Source: Pandoraea capi | GTDB lineage: Bacteria; Pseudomonadota; Gammaproteobacteria; Burkholderiales; Burkholderiaceae | Reading direction: 5' to 3' | Length of the DNA: 64,000 nucleotides | Assembly: GCF_902459735.1 (NCBI RefSeq) | Contig: NZ_CABPRV010000003.1 | Coordinates: forward strand, 186,001 to 250,000 | Shown here: positions 53,417-62,430 of the stretch, piece after piece | Layout of the letters: each line of letters opens with the position of its first letter | Position numbering within the stretch: position 1 is the stretch's first letter | Program-made: the position numbers and the translations under genes | The notes under the pieces: generated by a model | Databases searched by the model: none | Told to the model about the DNA's origin: nothing | What the model saw: the letters and a program-made list of their open reading frames with translations, nothing else

Positions 53417-55483
53417 ATGAATCGCATCTGGCAACAACTGCCCTGGGCAGCGGTGGCCGTCGTCGGCGCGTGCGCGCTCGGCACGGTGGCTCTATCGCGC
53501 GGCGAAACCGTCAGCGCACTCTGGATCGTGATCGCAGCCATCTGCGTGTATCTGATCGCGTATCGCTTTTACAGCAAGTTCATCGCCACCCGTGTGGCAC
53601 AACTCGACGGCACGCGCATGACGCCGGCATGGCGTCATAACGACGGTCTGGACTACGTGCCGACCAACCGCTATGTGCTGTTCGGTCACCACTTCGCCGC
53701 GATTGCCGGCGCAGGGCCGCTCGTGGGGCCGGTGCTGGCCGCACAGATGGGGTATCTGCCCGGCATGCTGTGGATTCTCGCGGGCGTGGTGTTTGCCGGC
53801 GCCGTGCAGGACTTCATGGTGCTGTTCATCTCCACACGTCGCGACGGCCGCTCGCTGGGCGACCTCGTGAAGGCCGAGCTCGGCATGATCCCCGGCGTGA
53901 TCGCGCTGTTCGGCGCGTTCCTCATCATGATCATCATTCTCGCCGTGCTGGCGCTGATTGTGGTCAAGGCGCTGACCGGTTCGCCGTGGGGCACGTTCAC
54001 CGTCGGGCTGACGATCCCCATCGCGCTGTTCATGGGCGTCTATACGCGCTTCATTCGTCCGGGTCGCATCGGCGAAGTGTCGATCATCGGCTTCGTGATG
54101 CTCATGGCCGCGATCTACTTCGGTCAGAGCGTGCACGACAGCGCCGCGCTCGCGCCGCTGTTCACGTTCGACGGCAAGCAACTCACGTGGATGCTGATCG
54201 GCTACGGCTTCGTGGCATCGGTGCTGCCGGTGTGGCTGCTGCTCGCCCCGCGCGACTATCTGTCGACGTTCCTGAAGATCGGCACGATTCTGGCGCTCGC
54301 GATCGGCATTCTGGTCGTCGCCCCTGAACTGAAGATGCCTGCGCTCACGCAGTTCGTCGACGGTAGCGGTCCGGTCTGGTCGGGCAAACTGTTCCCGTTC
54401 CTCTTCATCACGATCGCGTGCGGCGCCGTGTCCGGCTTCCATGCGCTGATCTCGTCGGGCACCACGCCCAAGCTGCTCGACAACGAAGTCAACGCGCGCT
54501 TCATCGGTTACGGCGGCATGTTGATGGAATCGTTCGTGGCGATCATGGCGCTGGTGGCGGCATCGGTGATCGATCCGGGTGTCTACTTCGCGATGAACAG
54601 TCCGGCGGCTGTGATCGGCACGACGCCGGAGGCGGTGGCGCAAGTCGTCTCGGGCTGGGGATTCTCGATCACGCCGGACGTGCTGACCGCAACCGCGCAG
54701 GCCGTTGGCGAGAACACGATCATTTCGCGTGCCGGTGGGGCACCGACGCTGGCCGTCGGCATGGCGCACATCCTCCATCAGGTGGTGGGCGGTGAAGCGA
54801 TGATGGCCTTCTGGTATCACTTTGCGATCCTGTTCGAAGCGCTGTTCATCCTGACGGCAGTCGACGCAGGCACGCGTGCCGGCCGCTTCATGCTGCAAGA
54901 CCTGCTCGGTACGTTCGTGCCGTCGCTCAAGCGCACGGAGTCGCTGCCTGCCAACCTGATCGCTACCGCGCTGTGCGTGGCGGCGTGGGGCTACTTCCTG
55001 TATCAGGGCGTGGTCGACCCGCTGGGCGGCATCAATACGTTGTGGCCGCTGTTCGGTATCTCCAACCAGATGCTGGCCGCCATCGCGCTGATTCTGGCGA
55101 CGTGCGTCCTGTTCAAGCTCAAGCGCGAACGCTTCGCCTGGGTCACGGTCCTGCCGACGCTCTGGCTGCTCGCCTGTACGCTCACGGCCGGCTGGCAAAA
55201 GATGTTCGACCCGGACCCGAAGGTCGGCTTCCTCGCCCACGCAGCGAAGTACCAGACGGCGCTGGCCGACGGCAAGCTGCTCGCACCGGCCAAGTCGGTG
55301 GCGCAGATGCAGCAGATCGTGTTCAACGACTACGTCGACGCTACGCTCGCCGGTGTGTTCATGTTTGTCGTGGTGGCCGTGGCGGTGTTCGGTTTGCGCA
55401 CGATTCTGGTCGCACGTCGTGCCAACAATCCGACGGCCAGGGAAACGCCGTTCGAGCCGATGCCGGCAGGCCGTCAGGTCTGA
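53417..55483 (+). CDS. cstA: CstA/BtsT family pyruvate (peptide) transporter
   Basis: A 688-residue inner-membrane protein of the carbon-starvation CstA family, with about 16-18 hydrophobic segments. Family marks are FGHHFAAIAGAGPLVGPVLAAQMGYLP-type residues near 88-110, DFMVLFISTRRDGRSLG, and SGFHALISSGTTPK. In E. coli CstA and BtsT (YjiY) import pyruvate; peptide uptake was proposed earlier. The next gene is the usual YbdD companion. Gene order and the divergent two-component pair suggest a regulated pyruvate-uptake unit. Confidence 0.92.
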   Translation: MNRIWQQLPWAAVAVVGACALGTVALSRGETVSALWIVIAAICVYLIAYRFYSKFIATRVAQLDGTRMTPAWRHNDGLDYVPTNRYVLFGHHFAAIAGAGPLVGPVLAAQMGYLPGMLWILAGVVFAGAVQDFMVLFISTRRDGRSLGDLVKAELGMIPGVIALFGAFLIMIIILAVLALIVVKALTGSPWGTFTVGLTIPIALFMGVYTRFIRPGRIGEVSIIGFVMLMAAIYFGQSVHDSAALAPLFTFDGKQLTWMLIGYGFVASVLPVWLLLAPRDYLSTFLKIGTILALAIGILVVAPELKMPALTQFVDGSGPVWSGKLFPFLFITIACGAVSGFHALISSGTTPKLLDNEVNARFIGYGGMLMESFVAIMALVAASVIDPGVYFAMNSPAAVIGTTPEAVAQVVSGWGFSITPDVLTATAQAVGENTIISRAGGAPTLAVGMAHILHQVVGGEAMMAFWYHFAILFEALFILTAVDAGTRAGRFMLQDLLGTFVPSLKRTESLPANLIATALCVAAWGYFLYQGVVDPLGGINTLWPLFGISNQMLAAIALILATCVLFKLKRERFAWVTVLPTLWLLACTLTAGWQKMFDPDPKVGFLAHAAKYQTALADGKLLAPAKSVAQMQQIVFNDYVDATLAGVFMFVVVAVAVFGLRTILVARRANNPTARETPFEPMPAGRQV

Positions 55484-55510
55484 CGTCGACGTTCTTGTAC
55501 AGGAGAGGTC

Positions 55511-55708
55511 ATGCTCGATGAAGTCGGCAAGGTCGGACGATATCTGGGGCAGGCCATGCGGTTGATGGTCGGTCTGCCTGACTACGAGACGTACGTGGCG
55601 CACATGGAGGCCACGCATCCGGATCAGCCGGTCATGAGCTATGAAGCATTCTTTCGTGAACGGCAGGAAGCGCGCTACGGTGGCAAGAACGGTGGGCGCT
55701 GCTGTTGA
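55511..55708 (+). CDS. YbdD/YjiX family small protein
   Basis: A 65-residue protein of the YbdD/YjiX (DUF466) family, always found after CstA/BtsT genes. It carries [34 protein letters not shown]-type family residues and ends GGRCC. AGGAGAGGTC precedes the ATG. It is needed with CstA or BtsT for pyruvate uptake in E. coli by established reports, though how it acts is unclear. Confidence 0.9.
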   Translation: MLDEVGKVGRYLGQAMRLMVGLPDYETYVAHMEATHPDQPVMSYEAFFRERQEARYGGKNGGRCC

Positions 55709-55843
55709 TCACGAGGGTGGACCCGGTGGTGCCAGGTTCGCGCGGTTTGTCCGGATCGTCTGGATCGGACGAGTCGTCTGATTTGTCCGATGTCCCCGAT
55801 TCGGCGGCATGATCGATCACCCTTCGATCACGTCGCCGATAAA

Positions 55844-55880
55844 AAAACGCCTGATGGAGATCCCATCGGGCGTTTTGCTT
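55844..55880. terminator. Bidirectional terminator between ybdD-like and hemN
   Basis: AAAACGCCTGATGG (55844-55857) pairs with CCATCGGGCGTTTT (55863-55876), flanked by an A-run on one side and T-runs on the other. It can end both converging transcripts. Confidence 0.85.
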
Positions 55881-55934
55881 TTTGCGACGTCATTTCAATG
55901 CGGTGCCTGTCGCATCAAGAGCCATCCGCTGGCA

Positions 55935-57461
55935 TCACATCACTTTCGCGCATCGCGCGTTGGCGGCACTGCGACGGTAGCGGTCGAACACTTGGGCCAC
56001 CACGCGTACCAGCAGGCGACCGGCCGGCAGCACGCGCAGCCCTTGCGCGTCGACGGCGACAAGACCATCGTCTGCCAGATCCACCAACTCGCCGAGTTCG
56101 TCTGCGAAGTACGACACGAAATCGATGCCATGCGCTTGCCCGACGGCGCCGAAGTCGAGCGACATGTGACACATGAGGCGCGAGATGACGTCGCGGCGGA
56201 CGTGATCGTCTTCGTCGAGCTGCACGCCGCGTGCGATGGCAAGCGCGCCCGCGTCGATCGCTTCGTAATATGCCTTCAAGGTCTTCGCGTTCTGCGCGTA
56301 GCTGTCGCCGATGCGGCCGATGGCCGACATGCCGACGCCGACGAGATCGCAATCGGCCCGCGTGCTGTACCCCTGAAAGTTGCGATGCAACGTACCGGCT
56401 GCCTGGGCGAGCGCAAGTTCGTCATCGGGGCGCGCGAAGTGATCCATGCCGATGTAGACGTAACCGGCATCGGTCAGCCGGGCGATGATCGTTTGCAGCA
56501 GCGCGAGTTTTTGCGGCCCGTCGGGCAACGAATCGGGCAGGCAGCGCTGCATCTTGAATTGCTGCGGCAGGTGGGCGTAACTGAACACCGACAGCCGCTC
56601 CGGCGCCATCTCGATTACCGCGTCCAGCGTGTTCGAGAACGATGCCGTCGTCTGATGCGGTAATCCGTAAATCAGATCGAAGTTGACGGATTTGAAGCCG
56701 CACTCACGTGCGGCCTCCAGTGTGGCTTCGACCAGTGCACGAGGCTGCACGCGGTGAATGGCTTCCTGAACGCGTGGATCGAAGTCCTGCACGCCGATGG
56801 ACAACCGGTTGAACCCGAGCGCACGCAGCGCACGGATCGACGCGGGCCCCGCGCTACGCGGATCGATCTCGATCGAGTACTCGGCGCTGTCGTCATGAAC
56901 CATCACGAATTGACGGTCGATGGCGTCGATGAGCGATGCGATCTGTTCCAGCGAGAGGAAAGTGGGTGTGCCGCCGCCCCAATGCATCTGGGCCAGCGTG
57001 CGGCCGGCGCCGAGCAGCGATGCCTGTCTGGCGATCTCCGTATGCAGACGCGCCACGTAGGCATCGGCATGGGCGCGATTGTTCGTAACGATTTTTGTGC
57101 ACGCGCAGTAAAAGCACACCGTGTCGCAGAACGGCACGTGGAGATAGAGCGAAATCGGTTTGCCGGTGCGTTTGGACTGGGCGGCGGCGCGGGCGTAATC
57201 GCTGGCGCCGAAGTCGTCGCGGAACTGGAGCGCGGTGGGGTAGGACGTGTAGCGGGGGCCGTTGACATCGTAACGGCCGAGCAGACGGGCATCGAACTGA
57301 ATCGGCGCGGGCGAGGCGCCGCGCGACTGACAGGTCGACGTGCCGTGGGCGTGTTTCGCCTTGCCGGACCCGTGGGAGGTACAGCCGGGACACGGTTTTC
57401 CGGCCTGCGGATCGTCGGGCGCGTTGGCGCAAGGCGTCGACAAAATGGGGATGGAATGCAT
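55935..57461 (-). CDS. hemN: Oxygen-independent coproporphyrinogen III oxidase
   Basis: A 508-residue radical-SAM enzyme that decarboxylates coproporphyrinogen III to protoporphyrinogen IX without oxygen in heme synthesis. The iron-sulfur motif CDTVCFYC (C112, C116, C119) plus C121 is intact, and YTSYPTALQF and the later GLPHQT are family marks. The N-terminus carries about 50 extra residues with a Cys/His-rich stretch (C24, C27, H30, H37, H39, C44) not found in E. coli HemN. It is a single gene between the cstA unit and a LysR gene. No clear FNR box was seen upstream. Confidence 0.95.
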   Translation of the reverse strand: MHSIPILSTPCANAPDDPQAGKPCPGCTSHGSGKAKHAHGTSTCQSRGASPAPIQFDARLLGRYDVNGPRYTSYPTALQFRDDFGASDYARAAAQSKRTGKPISLYLHVPFCDTVCFYCACTKIVTNNRAHADAYVARLHTEIARQASLLGAGRTLAQMHWGGGTPTFLSLEQIASLIDAIDRQFVMVHDDSAEYSIEIDPRSAGPASIRALRALGFNRLSIGVQDFDPRVQEAIHRVQPRALVEATLEAARECGFKSVNFDLIYGLPHQTTASFSNTLDAVIEMAPERLSVFSYAHLPQQFKMQRCLPDSLPDGPQKLALLQTIIARLTDAGYVYIGMDHFARPDDELALAQAAGTLHRNFQGYSTRADCDLVGVGMSAIGRIGDSYAQNAKTLKAYYEAIDAGALAIARGVQLDEDDHVRRDVISRLMCHMSLDFGAVGQAHGIDFVSYFADELGELVDLADDGLVAVDAQGLRVLPAGRLLVRVVAQVFDRYRRSAANARCAKVM

Positions 57462-57905
57462 GACGAGGCCTGTAACAGTCGGTGATATTCGACTCTATCT
57501 GTGCACCGAACGGCGCGCCGTGACCTGCGTCAAATTCCCGGCTGGCGGCTTGGCTTGCGCGCGACCAAGGTGCAATTCGACGCAACGGTGCGTAAAACGA
57601 TGCATCGGAAGGGCGTTTGCGCGTTGTCGTGCGCGTGCGGCATGACTGTCATGCGTCGAAATCATTGCCGCGGCAGGCAATTTTTCGTCGCCTACGGTAA
57701 GCTACGCCCTAATTACACTTAGCCTACCGCTTCATCGAAGTCCCCGCCGTGCCGATCGCTTTGGCGGCATGCGCGAGGCTCGCTCCGGACCGTCCGGGGC
57801 GGCGGTCCGACCGGCGCTCGCGAGTATGCGCAGCACCGGTATGTCGCCGGTCCGCCCCTACTCGTTGTTGCCGGAACGGCGCGGCAAATCACGACTGGAA
57901 ACAAC
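57462..57905. other. Spacer between hemN and LysR gene, with one palindrome
   Basis: No gene is supported. GCATGACTGTCATGC (57640-57654) is a 15-base inverted repeat about 180 bases before hemN and 250 before the LysR gene, and might be a regulator site. Confidence 0.4.
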
Positions 57906-58880
57906 ATGGACCGTCTGCAATCGATGCGCGTTTTCGTCAAAGTGGCCGATAACGGGAGTTTTGCCCGTACGGCCGCCCAGATGGATCTGTCTGCCGCTGT
58001 GGTCACGCGGCACGTCGCGGAACTCGAATCGCATCTCGGCGTTCGCCTGCTCAACCGCACCACCCGCAGCCTGTCGTTGACCGGCGCCGGTCAGGTGTAC
58101 CTCGAACGCTGCCGGCAGATCATCGACGAAGTCGACGAAGCCGATGCCCTCATCTCCAGCGCCTCACGTGATCCGAAGGGGACGCTGAAGGTCGTTGCCC
58201 CTGTCTCGTTCGGCGTGCGCAACCTCGCGCCGCTGGTCAAGAAATATCAGGAATTGCACCCAAAAGTCGTGGTGGACCTCACGCTGACCGACCGCGCCGT
58301 CGATTTGGTCGAGGAGGGCTACGATTGCGGGATCCTGCTCACGCGCATGATCAACAGCGAAAGCCTGATCTCGCGGGTACTGGCGGAAACGCGCGTGATG
58401 CTGTGCGCCTCGCCCGCGTACATCGCCGAACATGGCGAGCCGGTCACGCCGCAGGAATTGGGCGAGCACGGCGTGCTGGGCCTGCCGAGCGAATTCTGGA
58501 GCGACGATCGTGTGTTCGCCGGACCGGATGGTGAAGTCCGGGTACGCGTGCAGAACAAGCTCATCTGCAACAACACGGCGCTGCTGCGTCAGTCGGTGTT
58601 GCTGGGGCACGGGATTGCGTTCCTGCCGTCGTATCTCGTGGGGAACGACGTGCGCGACGGCGATCTCGTCGCCCTCATGCGTAACTACTCCCAAACGCCC
58701 ATCGACGTCTCGCTCGTCTATCCGAGCCGCAAGTATCTGTCGGCGAAGACGCGCGGCTTCATCGACCTCACGGTCGAGTATTTCCGCCAGAACGAAGGCA
58801 TTTCGGCCGCCGAGCGCTGGGTGCCGCCGAAGCTGTCGTCCGGCGCGCCGGCTGCACCCACGAGCGAAATGCCGGTGTGA
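57906..58880 (+). CDS. LysR family transcriptional regulator
   Basis: A 324-residue LysR-type regulator of the subgroup with C-terminal extension. The winged helix opens with MDRLQSMRVFVKVADNGSF and AAVVTRHVAELESHLGVRLL, and the effector domain follows. The last 30 or so residues are Pro/Ala-rich. The ATG at 57906 begins at the family start. The gene is divergent from hemN and has no co-transcribed partner; it ends at a bidirectional terminator next to topB. Confidence 0.9.
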   Translation: MDRLQSMRVFVKVADNGSFARTAAQMDLSAAVVTRHVAELESHLGVRLLNRTTRSLSLTGAGQVYLERCRQIIDEVDEADALISSASRDPKGTLKVVAPVSFGVRNLAPLVKKYQELHPKVVVDLTLTDRAVDLVEEGYDCGILLTRMINSESLISRVLAETRVMLCASPAYIAEHGEPVTPQELGEHGVLGLPSEFWSDDRVFAGPDGEVRVRVQNKLICNNTALLRQSVLLGHGIAFLPSYLVGNDVRDGDLVALMRNYSQTPIDVSLVYPSRKYLSAKTRGFIDLTVEYFRQNEGISAAERWVPPKLSSGAPAAPTSEMPV

Positions 58881-58914
58881 GGTGTTGCGTGAGGTATTGA
58901 TCGCGCCAGATGGC

Positions 58915-58949
58915 AAAACGGCCACTCCCGTGAGGAAGTGGCCGTTTTT
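58915..58949. terminator. Bidirectional terminator between LysR gene and topB
   Basis: AAAACGGCCACT (58915-58926) pairs with AGTGGCCGTTTT (58937-58948), with A- and T-runs outside. A second stem CGCCATCGC/GCGATGGCG (58971-58979, 58990-58998) lies just before the topB stop. Confidence 0.88.
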
Positions 58950-59007
58950 CATTGCCCCGGTGATCCGGGGCGCCATCGCGGTGACGCCAGCGATGGCGGG
59001 GTGAGAT

Positions 59008-61713
59008 TTAGAACGGTGCGTCGTCCTCGTCGAAGGCCGCATCGTCGCCCTTGCCGGCAGTGGCCGACTTGGTCGCAGGTTTAGCCTTCGCGGTCGTCTT
59101 CTTGGCAGCGGCCTTCTTGGCCGGTGCCTTGGTCGCAGCGGTCTTGGCAGCAGTCTTGCGAGCCGGCGTGGCCTTCTCTGCCGCTTCTCCGTCCTGCTGG
59201 CCTTCGTCCGCACCTGCCTTCGCAGCCGTCTTCTTCGGCGCCTTCGCCTCGAATTCGAAGCCGATCTTGCCGTCCTTCTGCTTGGCCAGATATGCCTTGA
59301 ACGTGCGACCGGTGCGCGACGACTTGAAGTTCGTCAGCAGGTCCGTCTTGCCCTCGGTGAGCAGCTTGTGAATCTGCTCGCGCGAGATTTCCTGCTGGAG
59401 AATCACCTTGCCCGACGTGAAATCGCAAGTCTTCGGGTTGGCCACGGCGTTCTCGCACACGTAGCGCATGCCGTGCTCGAACACACGTCCGTTGCACTTC
59501 GGGCAATGGCCGACCGGCTCCTGACCCGTGAAGTCCGGCGCTTCGCCGTCTTCGTCGCCGTTGTCCTGGCCGAAGTCGAATTCGAGCTTGTAGCCCATTT
59601 CGTCGTCGGGCGAGAGCTTGATGATGGCCGAGAACGGACGTCCCATCTTGCTGCGGAAACCCGACAGCGGACCGATGGTCTTGTTGCGCAGCAGTTCTTC
59701 GACTTCCGGAATTTCGAACTGACGTCCGCCCGGGATCTTCGAGATCGAGAAGTTGCAGTTCGTGCAGGCGAAGCGCCGGTAGTTCTCCTTGACCACGCCG
59801 CCGCAATGCGGGCACGGCGTGCTGAGCGTCGCGTAGTCGCCGGGGATGGTGTCGGAGTCGTATTCCTTCGCACGCTTGACGATGGTCTGCGTCATTTGGG
59901 CGATCTCATGCATGAACTCGTCACGCTTGAGGCCGCCGCGCTCGATCTGCGAGAGCTTGGCTTCCCATTCGCCCGTCAGTTCGGGCAGCGTGAGTTCGTC
60001 CACGCCGAGGCCGCGCAGCAGCGTCATCAACTGGAACGCCTTGGCCGTCGGATGCAACTCACGGCCTTCGCGCACGAGATACTTTTCCGTGAGCAGACCT
60101 TCGATGATCGCCGCACGCGTGGCTGGCGTGCCGAGACCCTTGCCGGCCATCGCTTCGCGCAGTTCGCCGTCTTCGACGAGCTTGCCCGCGCCTTCCATGG
60201 CGGAGAGCAGCGTGGCTTCGCTGTAGCGTGCAGGTGGTTTGGTTTGCAAACCGACCGCCGCGACCTTGTCGACGCCGACCTTCTCGTCCTTGGCGACCGG
60301 CACGAGGTTCGGTTGCTCTTCCTTGGCGGCCTTGCCGTCGTCGGCGCCTTCCTTGCCGTAGATGGCGAGCCAGCCGGCCTGCACGAGCACCTTGCCTTCG
60401 GTCTTGAAGTGATGACCGACCACTTCCGTGATGCGGGTCGTCACCTGATACTCGGCCGCCGGGAAGAACACCGCCAGGAAGCGTTTGACCACGAGGTCGT
60501 ACAGCTTCTGCTCCGGCTCGGAGAGGTTCTTCGGCGCCTGGAGCGTCGGGATGATGGCAAAGTGATCGCTGATCTTGCTGTTGTCGAAGATCCGCTTGTT
60601 CGGCTTGACCCAGTCCTTGTTCAGGACCTGGTTGGCGAACTGATGATAGTTGTTGCTCTCCTTGAGCACCGCCATCGTCTCTTTGACGGTCTCCAGATAG
60701 TCTTCCGGCAGCGCACGGGCATCGGTACGCGGGTACGTCAGCACCTTGTGCTTTTCATACAGCGCCTGCGCCAGACCGAGCGTGTTCTTGGCCGAGAAAC
60801 CGAAGCGGCTGTTGGCCTCGCGTTGCAGGCTCGTCAGGTCGAACAGCAGCGGCGAGAGCTGGCTCGACGGCTTCGATTCTTCGGTGACGGTGCCATGCTT
60901 GCCGCGTACGGCGGCGACGACCGATTCGGCCGCAGCCAGACTCCACAGACGCGAATCGCGCTGCTCGGGGTCGAATTCGTTGCGCTTGAAATTCGGGTCG
61001 AACCAGCGGCCTTCATAGAACCCGGCGGCGGCGACGAACTCGGCCTTCACTTCCCAATAGTCGCGCGACACGAACTTGCGAATCTTCTCTTCGCGCTCGA
61101 CCACGATCGACAGCGTGGGCGTTTGCACGCGGCCCACGGTCGTCAGGAAGAAGCCGCCGCCCTTGCTGTTGAAGGCGGTCATGGCGCGCGTGCCGTTGAT
61201 ACCGACCAGCCAGTCGGCTTCGGCACGGCTGCGCGCAGCGTCGGCCAGCGGCAGCATGTCGCCGTCCGTGCGCAGGCGCGTGAAGCCATCGCGGATCGAT
61301 TGCGGCGTCATCGACTGGAGCCACAGACGCTTGACCGGCTGCTTCGCCTTCGCGTGTTGCGCGATCAGACGGAAAATCAGTTCCCCTTCACGCCCCGCGT
61401 CACAGGCGTTGATCAGGACATCCACGTCCTTGCGCTTGATGAGACGGGTGAGCACCTTCAGACGCGACTCGCTCTTGGCGATCGGCTTGAGGTCGAAGTG
61501 CGGGGGAATCACGGGAAGGTTGGCGAAGCTCCACTTGCCGCGTTTGACTTCATAGTCTTCCGGCGCGCCGATTTCGACGAGGTGGCCAACCGCCGACGAG
61601 ACGACGTAGTCGTCGTTCTCGAAGTACTCGTCATGCTTGGTAAAGCCGCCCAGCGCCCGCGCGATGTCATTCGCGACAGACGGTTTCTCGGCAATGATCA
61701 GAGCTTTTGACAT
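59008..61713 (-). CDS. topB: DNA topoisomerase III
   Basis: A 901-residue type IA topoisomerase that decatenates and unlinks DNA. The Toprim domain starts with LIIAEKPSVANDIARAL and holds NACDAGREGELIF; the active-site tyrosine lies in LTYPRTDARALPEDY. Two cysteine zinc ribbons follow (CPHCGGVVKENYRRFACTNC, then CPKCNGRV...C), typical of long bacterial TopB. From about residue 835 the C-terminus is a Lys/Ala-rich tail (KTAATKAPAKKAAAKKT), like histone H1 and likely to aid DNA binding. The ATG at 61713 fits the family start. Downstream genes include dprA and def. Confidence 0.96.
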   Translation of the reverse strand: MSKALIIAEKPSVANDIARALGGFTKHDEYFENDDYVVSSAVGHLVEIGAPEDYEVKRGKWSFANLPVIPPHFDLKPIAKSESRLKVLTRLIKRKDVDVLINACDAGREGELIFRLIAQHAKAKQPVKRLWLQSMTPQSIRDGFTRLRTDGDMLPLADAARSRAEADWLVGINGTRAMTAFNSKGGGFFLTTVGRVQTPTLSIVVEREEKIRKFVSRDYWEVKAEFVAAAGFYEGRWFDPNFKRNEFDPEQRDSRLWSLAAAESVVAAVRGKHGTVTEESKPSSQLSPLLFDLTSLQREANSRFGFSAKNTLGLAQALYEKHKVLTYPRTDARALPEDYLETVKETMAVLKESNNYHQFANQVLNKDWVKPNKRIFDNSKISDHFAIIPTLQAPKNLSEPEQKLYDLVVKRFLAVFFPAAEYQVTTRITEVVGHHFKTEGKVLVQAGWLAIYGKEGADDGKAAKEEQPNLVPVAKDEKVGVDKVAAVGLQTKPPARYSEATLLSAMEGAGKLVEDGELREAMAGKGLGTPATRAAIIEGLLTEKYLVREGRELHPTAKAFQLMTLLRGLGVDELTLPELTGEWEAKLSQIERGGLKRDEFMHEIAQMTQTIVKRAKEYDSDTIPGDYATLSTPCPHCGGVVKENYRRFACTNCNFSISKIPGGRQFEIPEVEELLRNKTIGPLSGFRSKMGRPFSAIIKLSPDDEMGYKLEFDFGQDNGDEDGEAPDFTGQEPVGHCPKCNGRVFEHGMRYVCENAVANPKTCDFTSGKVILQQEISREQIHKLLTEGKTDLLTNFKSSRTGRTFKAYLAKQKDGKIGFEFEAKAPKKTAAKAGADEGQQDGEAAEKATPARKTAAKTAATKAPAKKAAAKKTTAKAKPATKSATAGKGDDAAFDEDDAPF

Positions 61714-61995
61714 GACGTTAAGTAATGTTGAGGGGGTGTCGCCAGGCGACATTCGTTGGCTTTATAACATATAGCCAATCCGGCGTTGCCGTCGGATCGG
61801 GCACAAGGCGTGCCTGAAAGCGGCACATCATAAGCGCGTCGCAGGCCGGCGGCAAGGGTGGGGCCGGCCCGGCCGCCGTGGCGCTGTGGCACGGCGTCGC
61901 AGCGTTTCCGAATGGGGCGCTGCCTCGTTCCGGCAGGTGCTATCGGGCACCGGAACCGGTCGCCAGGACGGCTGCCGCCATCCGTCACACCGCCG

Positions 61996-62385
61996 TCAAT
62001 CAGCAAGCAGGTGCTCGCGCAGCGCCGGTGCGACCACCGTAGCGTCGCCCAGTACGCCGGCGTCGAGCATTCGCTCCAGAATGCCGATGGCCGGCAGCAC
62101 GGGGCCGAAGAAGCGGGCCTGTCCGGCGGACTGGGGGGCGTCCTGAATCAGCAGCGTCGGAAAGTTCTCGATGTCGTGGTCGTCCAGCCAGTCGGCGTGC
62201 GTTTCGATATCCACCCAGACGAAACACCAGTCGGGATGCTTCGCCGCCAGTTGCTCGAACGTCTGCGCGTATTCACGGCACGTGCCGCACCACGCCGCGC
62301 ACAGGCACGCCACCAGACGCGGGTTGCCATTGGCCAGCGCAGCGGCAAGCGCGGGACGGTCGGCGACGGGATCGAAAACGGGCAT
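61996..62385 (-). CDS. Thioredoxin-like protein
   Basis: A 129-residue protein of the thioredoxin fold. The redox motif is WCGTC at residues 32-36 (C33 and C36), differing from the classical WCGPC. FPTLLIQD near residue 75 is the cis-proline loop. No signal peptide is present, so it acts in the cytosol. It lies between topB and dprA on the same strand. It may reduce or isomerise thiols; its partner is unknown. Confidence 0.85.
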   Translation of the reverse strand: MPVFDPVADRPALAAALANGNPRLVACLCAAWCGTCREYAQTFEQLAAKHPDWCFVWVDIETHADWLDDHDIENFPTLLIQDAPQSAGQARFFGPVLPAIGILERMLDAGVLGDATVVAPALREHLLAD

Positions 62386-62430
62386 GGTGTCGGGGTATCG
62401 GTTCCGGGATTGGGGGGGCGGGCAGGGCGC

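Noticed and set aside
53492-55618. A 708-codon minus-strand open frame opposite cstA
   Set aside because: Rich in His, Arg, Asp and Gln, as expected from reverse reading of a membrane protein gene; no motifs.
59368-61710. A 780-codon plus-strand open frame opposite topB
   Set aside because: Antisense shadow of a well-conserved gene; no ribosome site and no domain.
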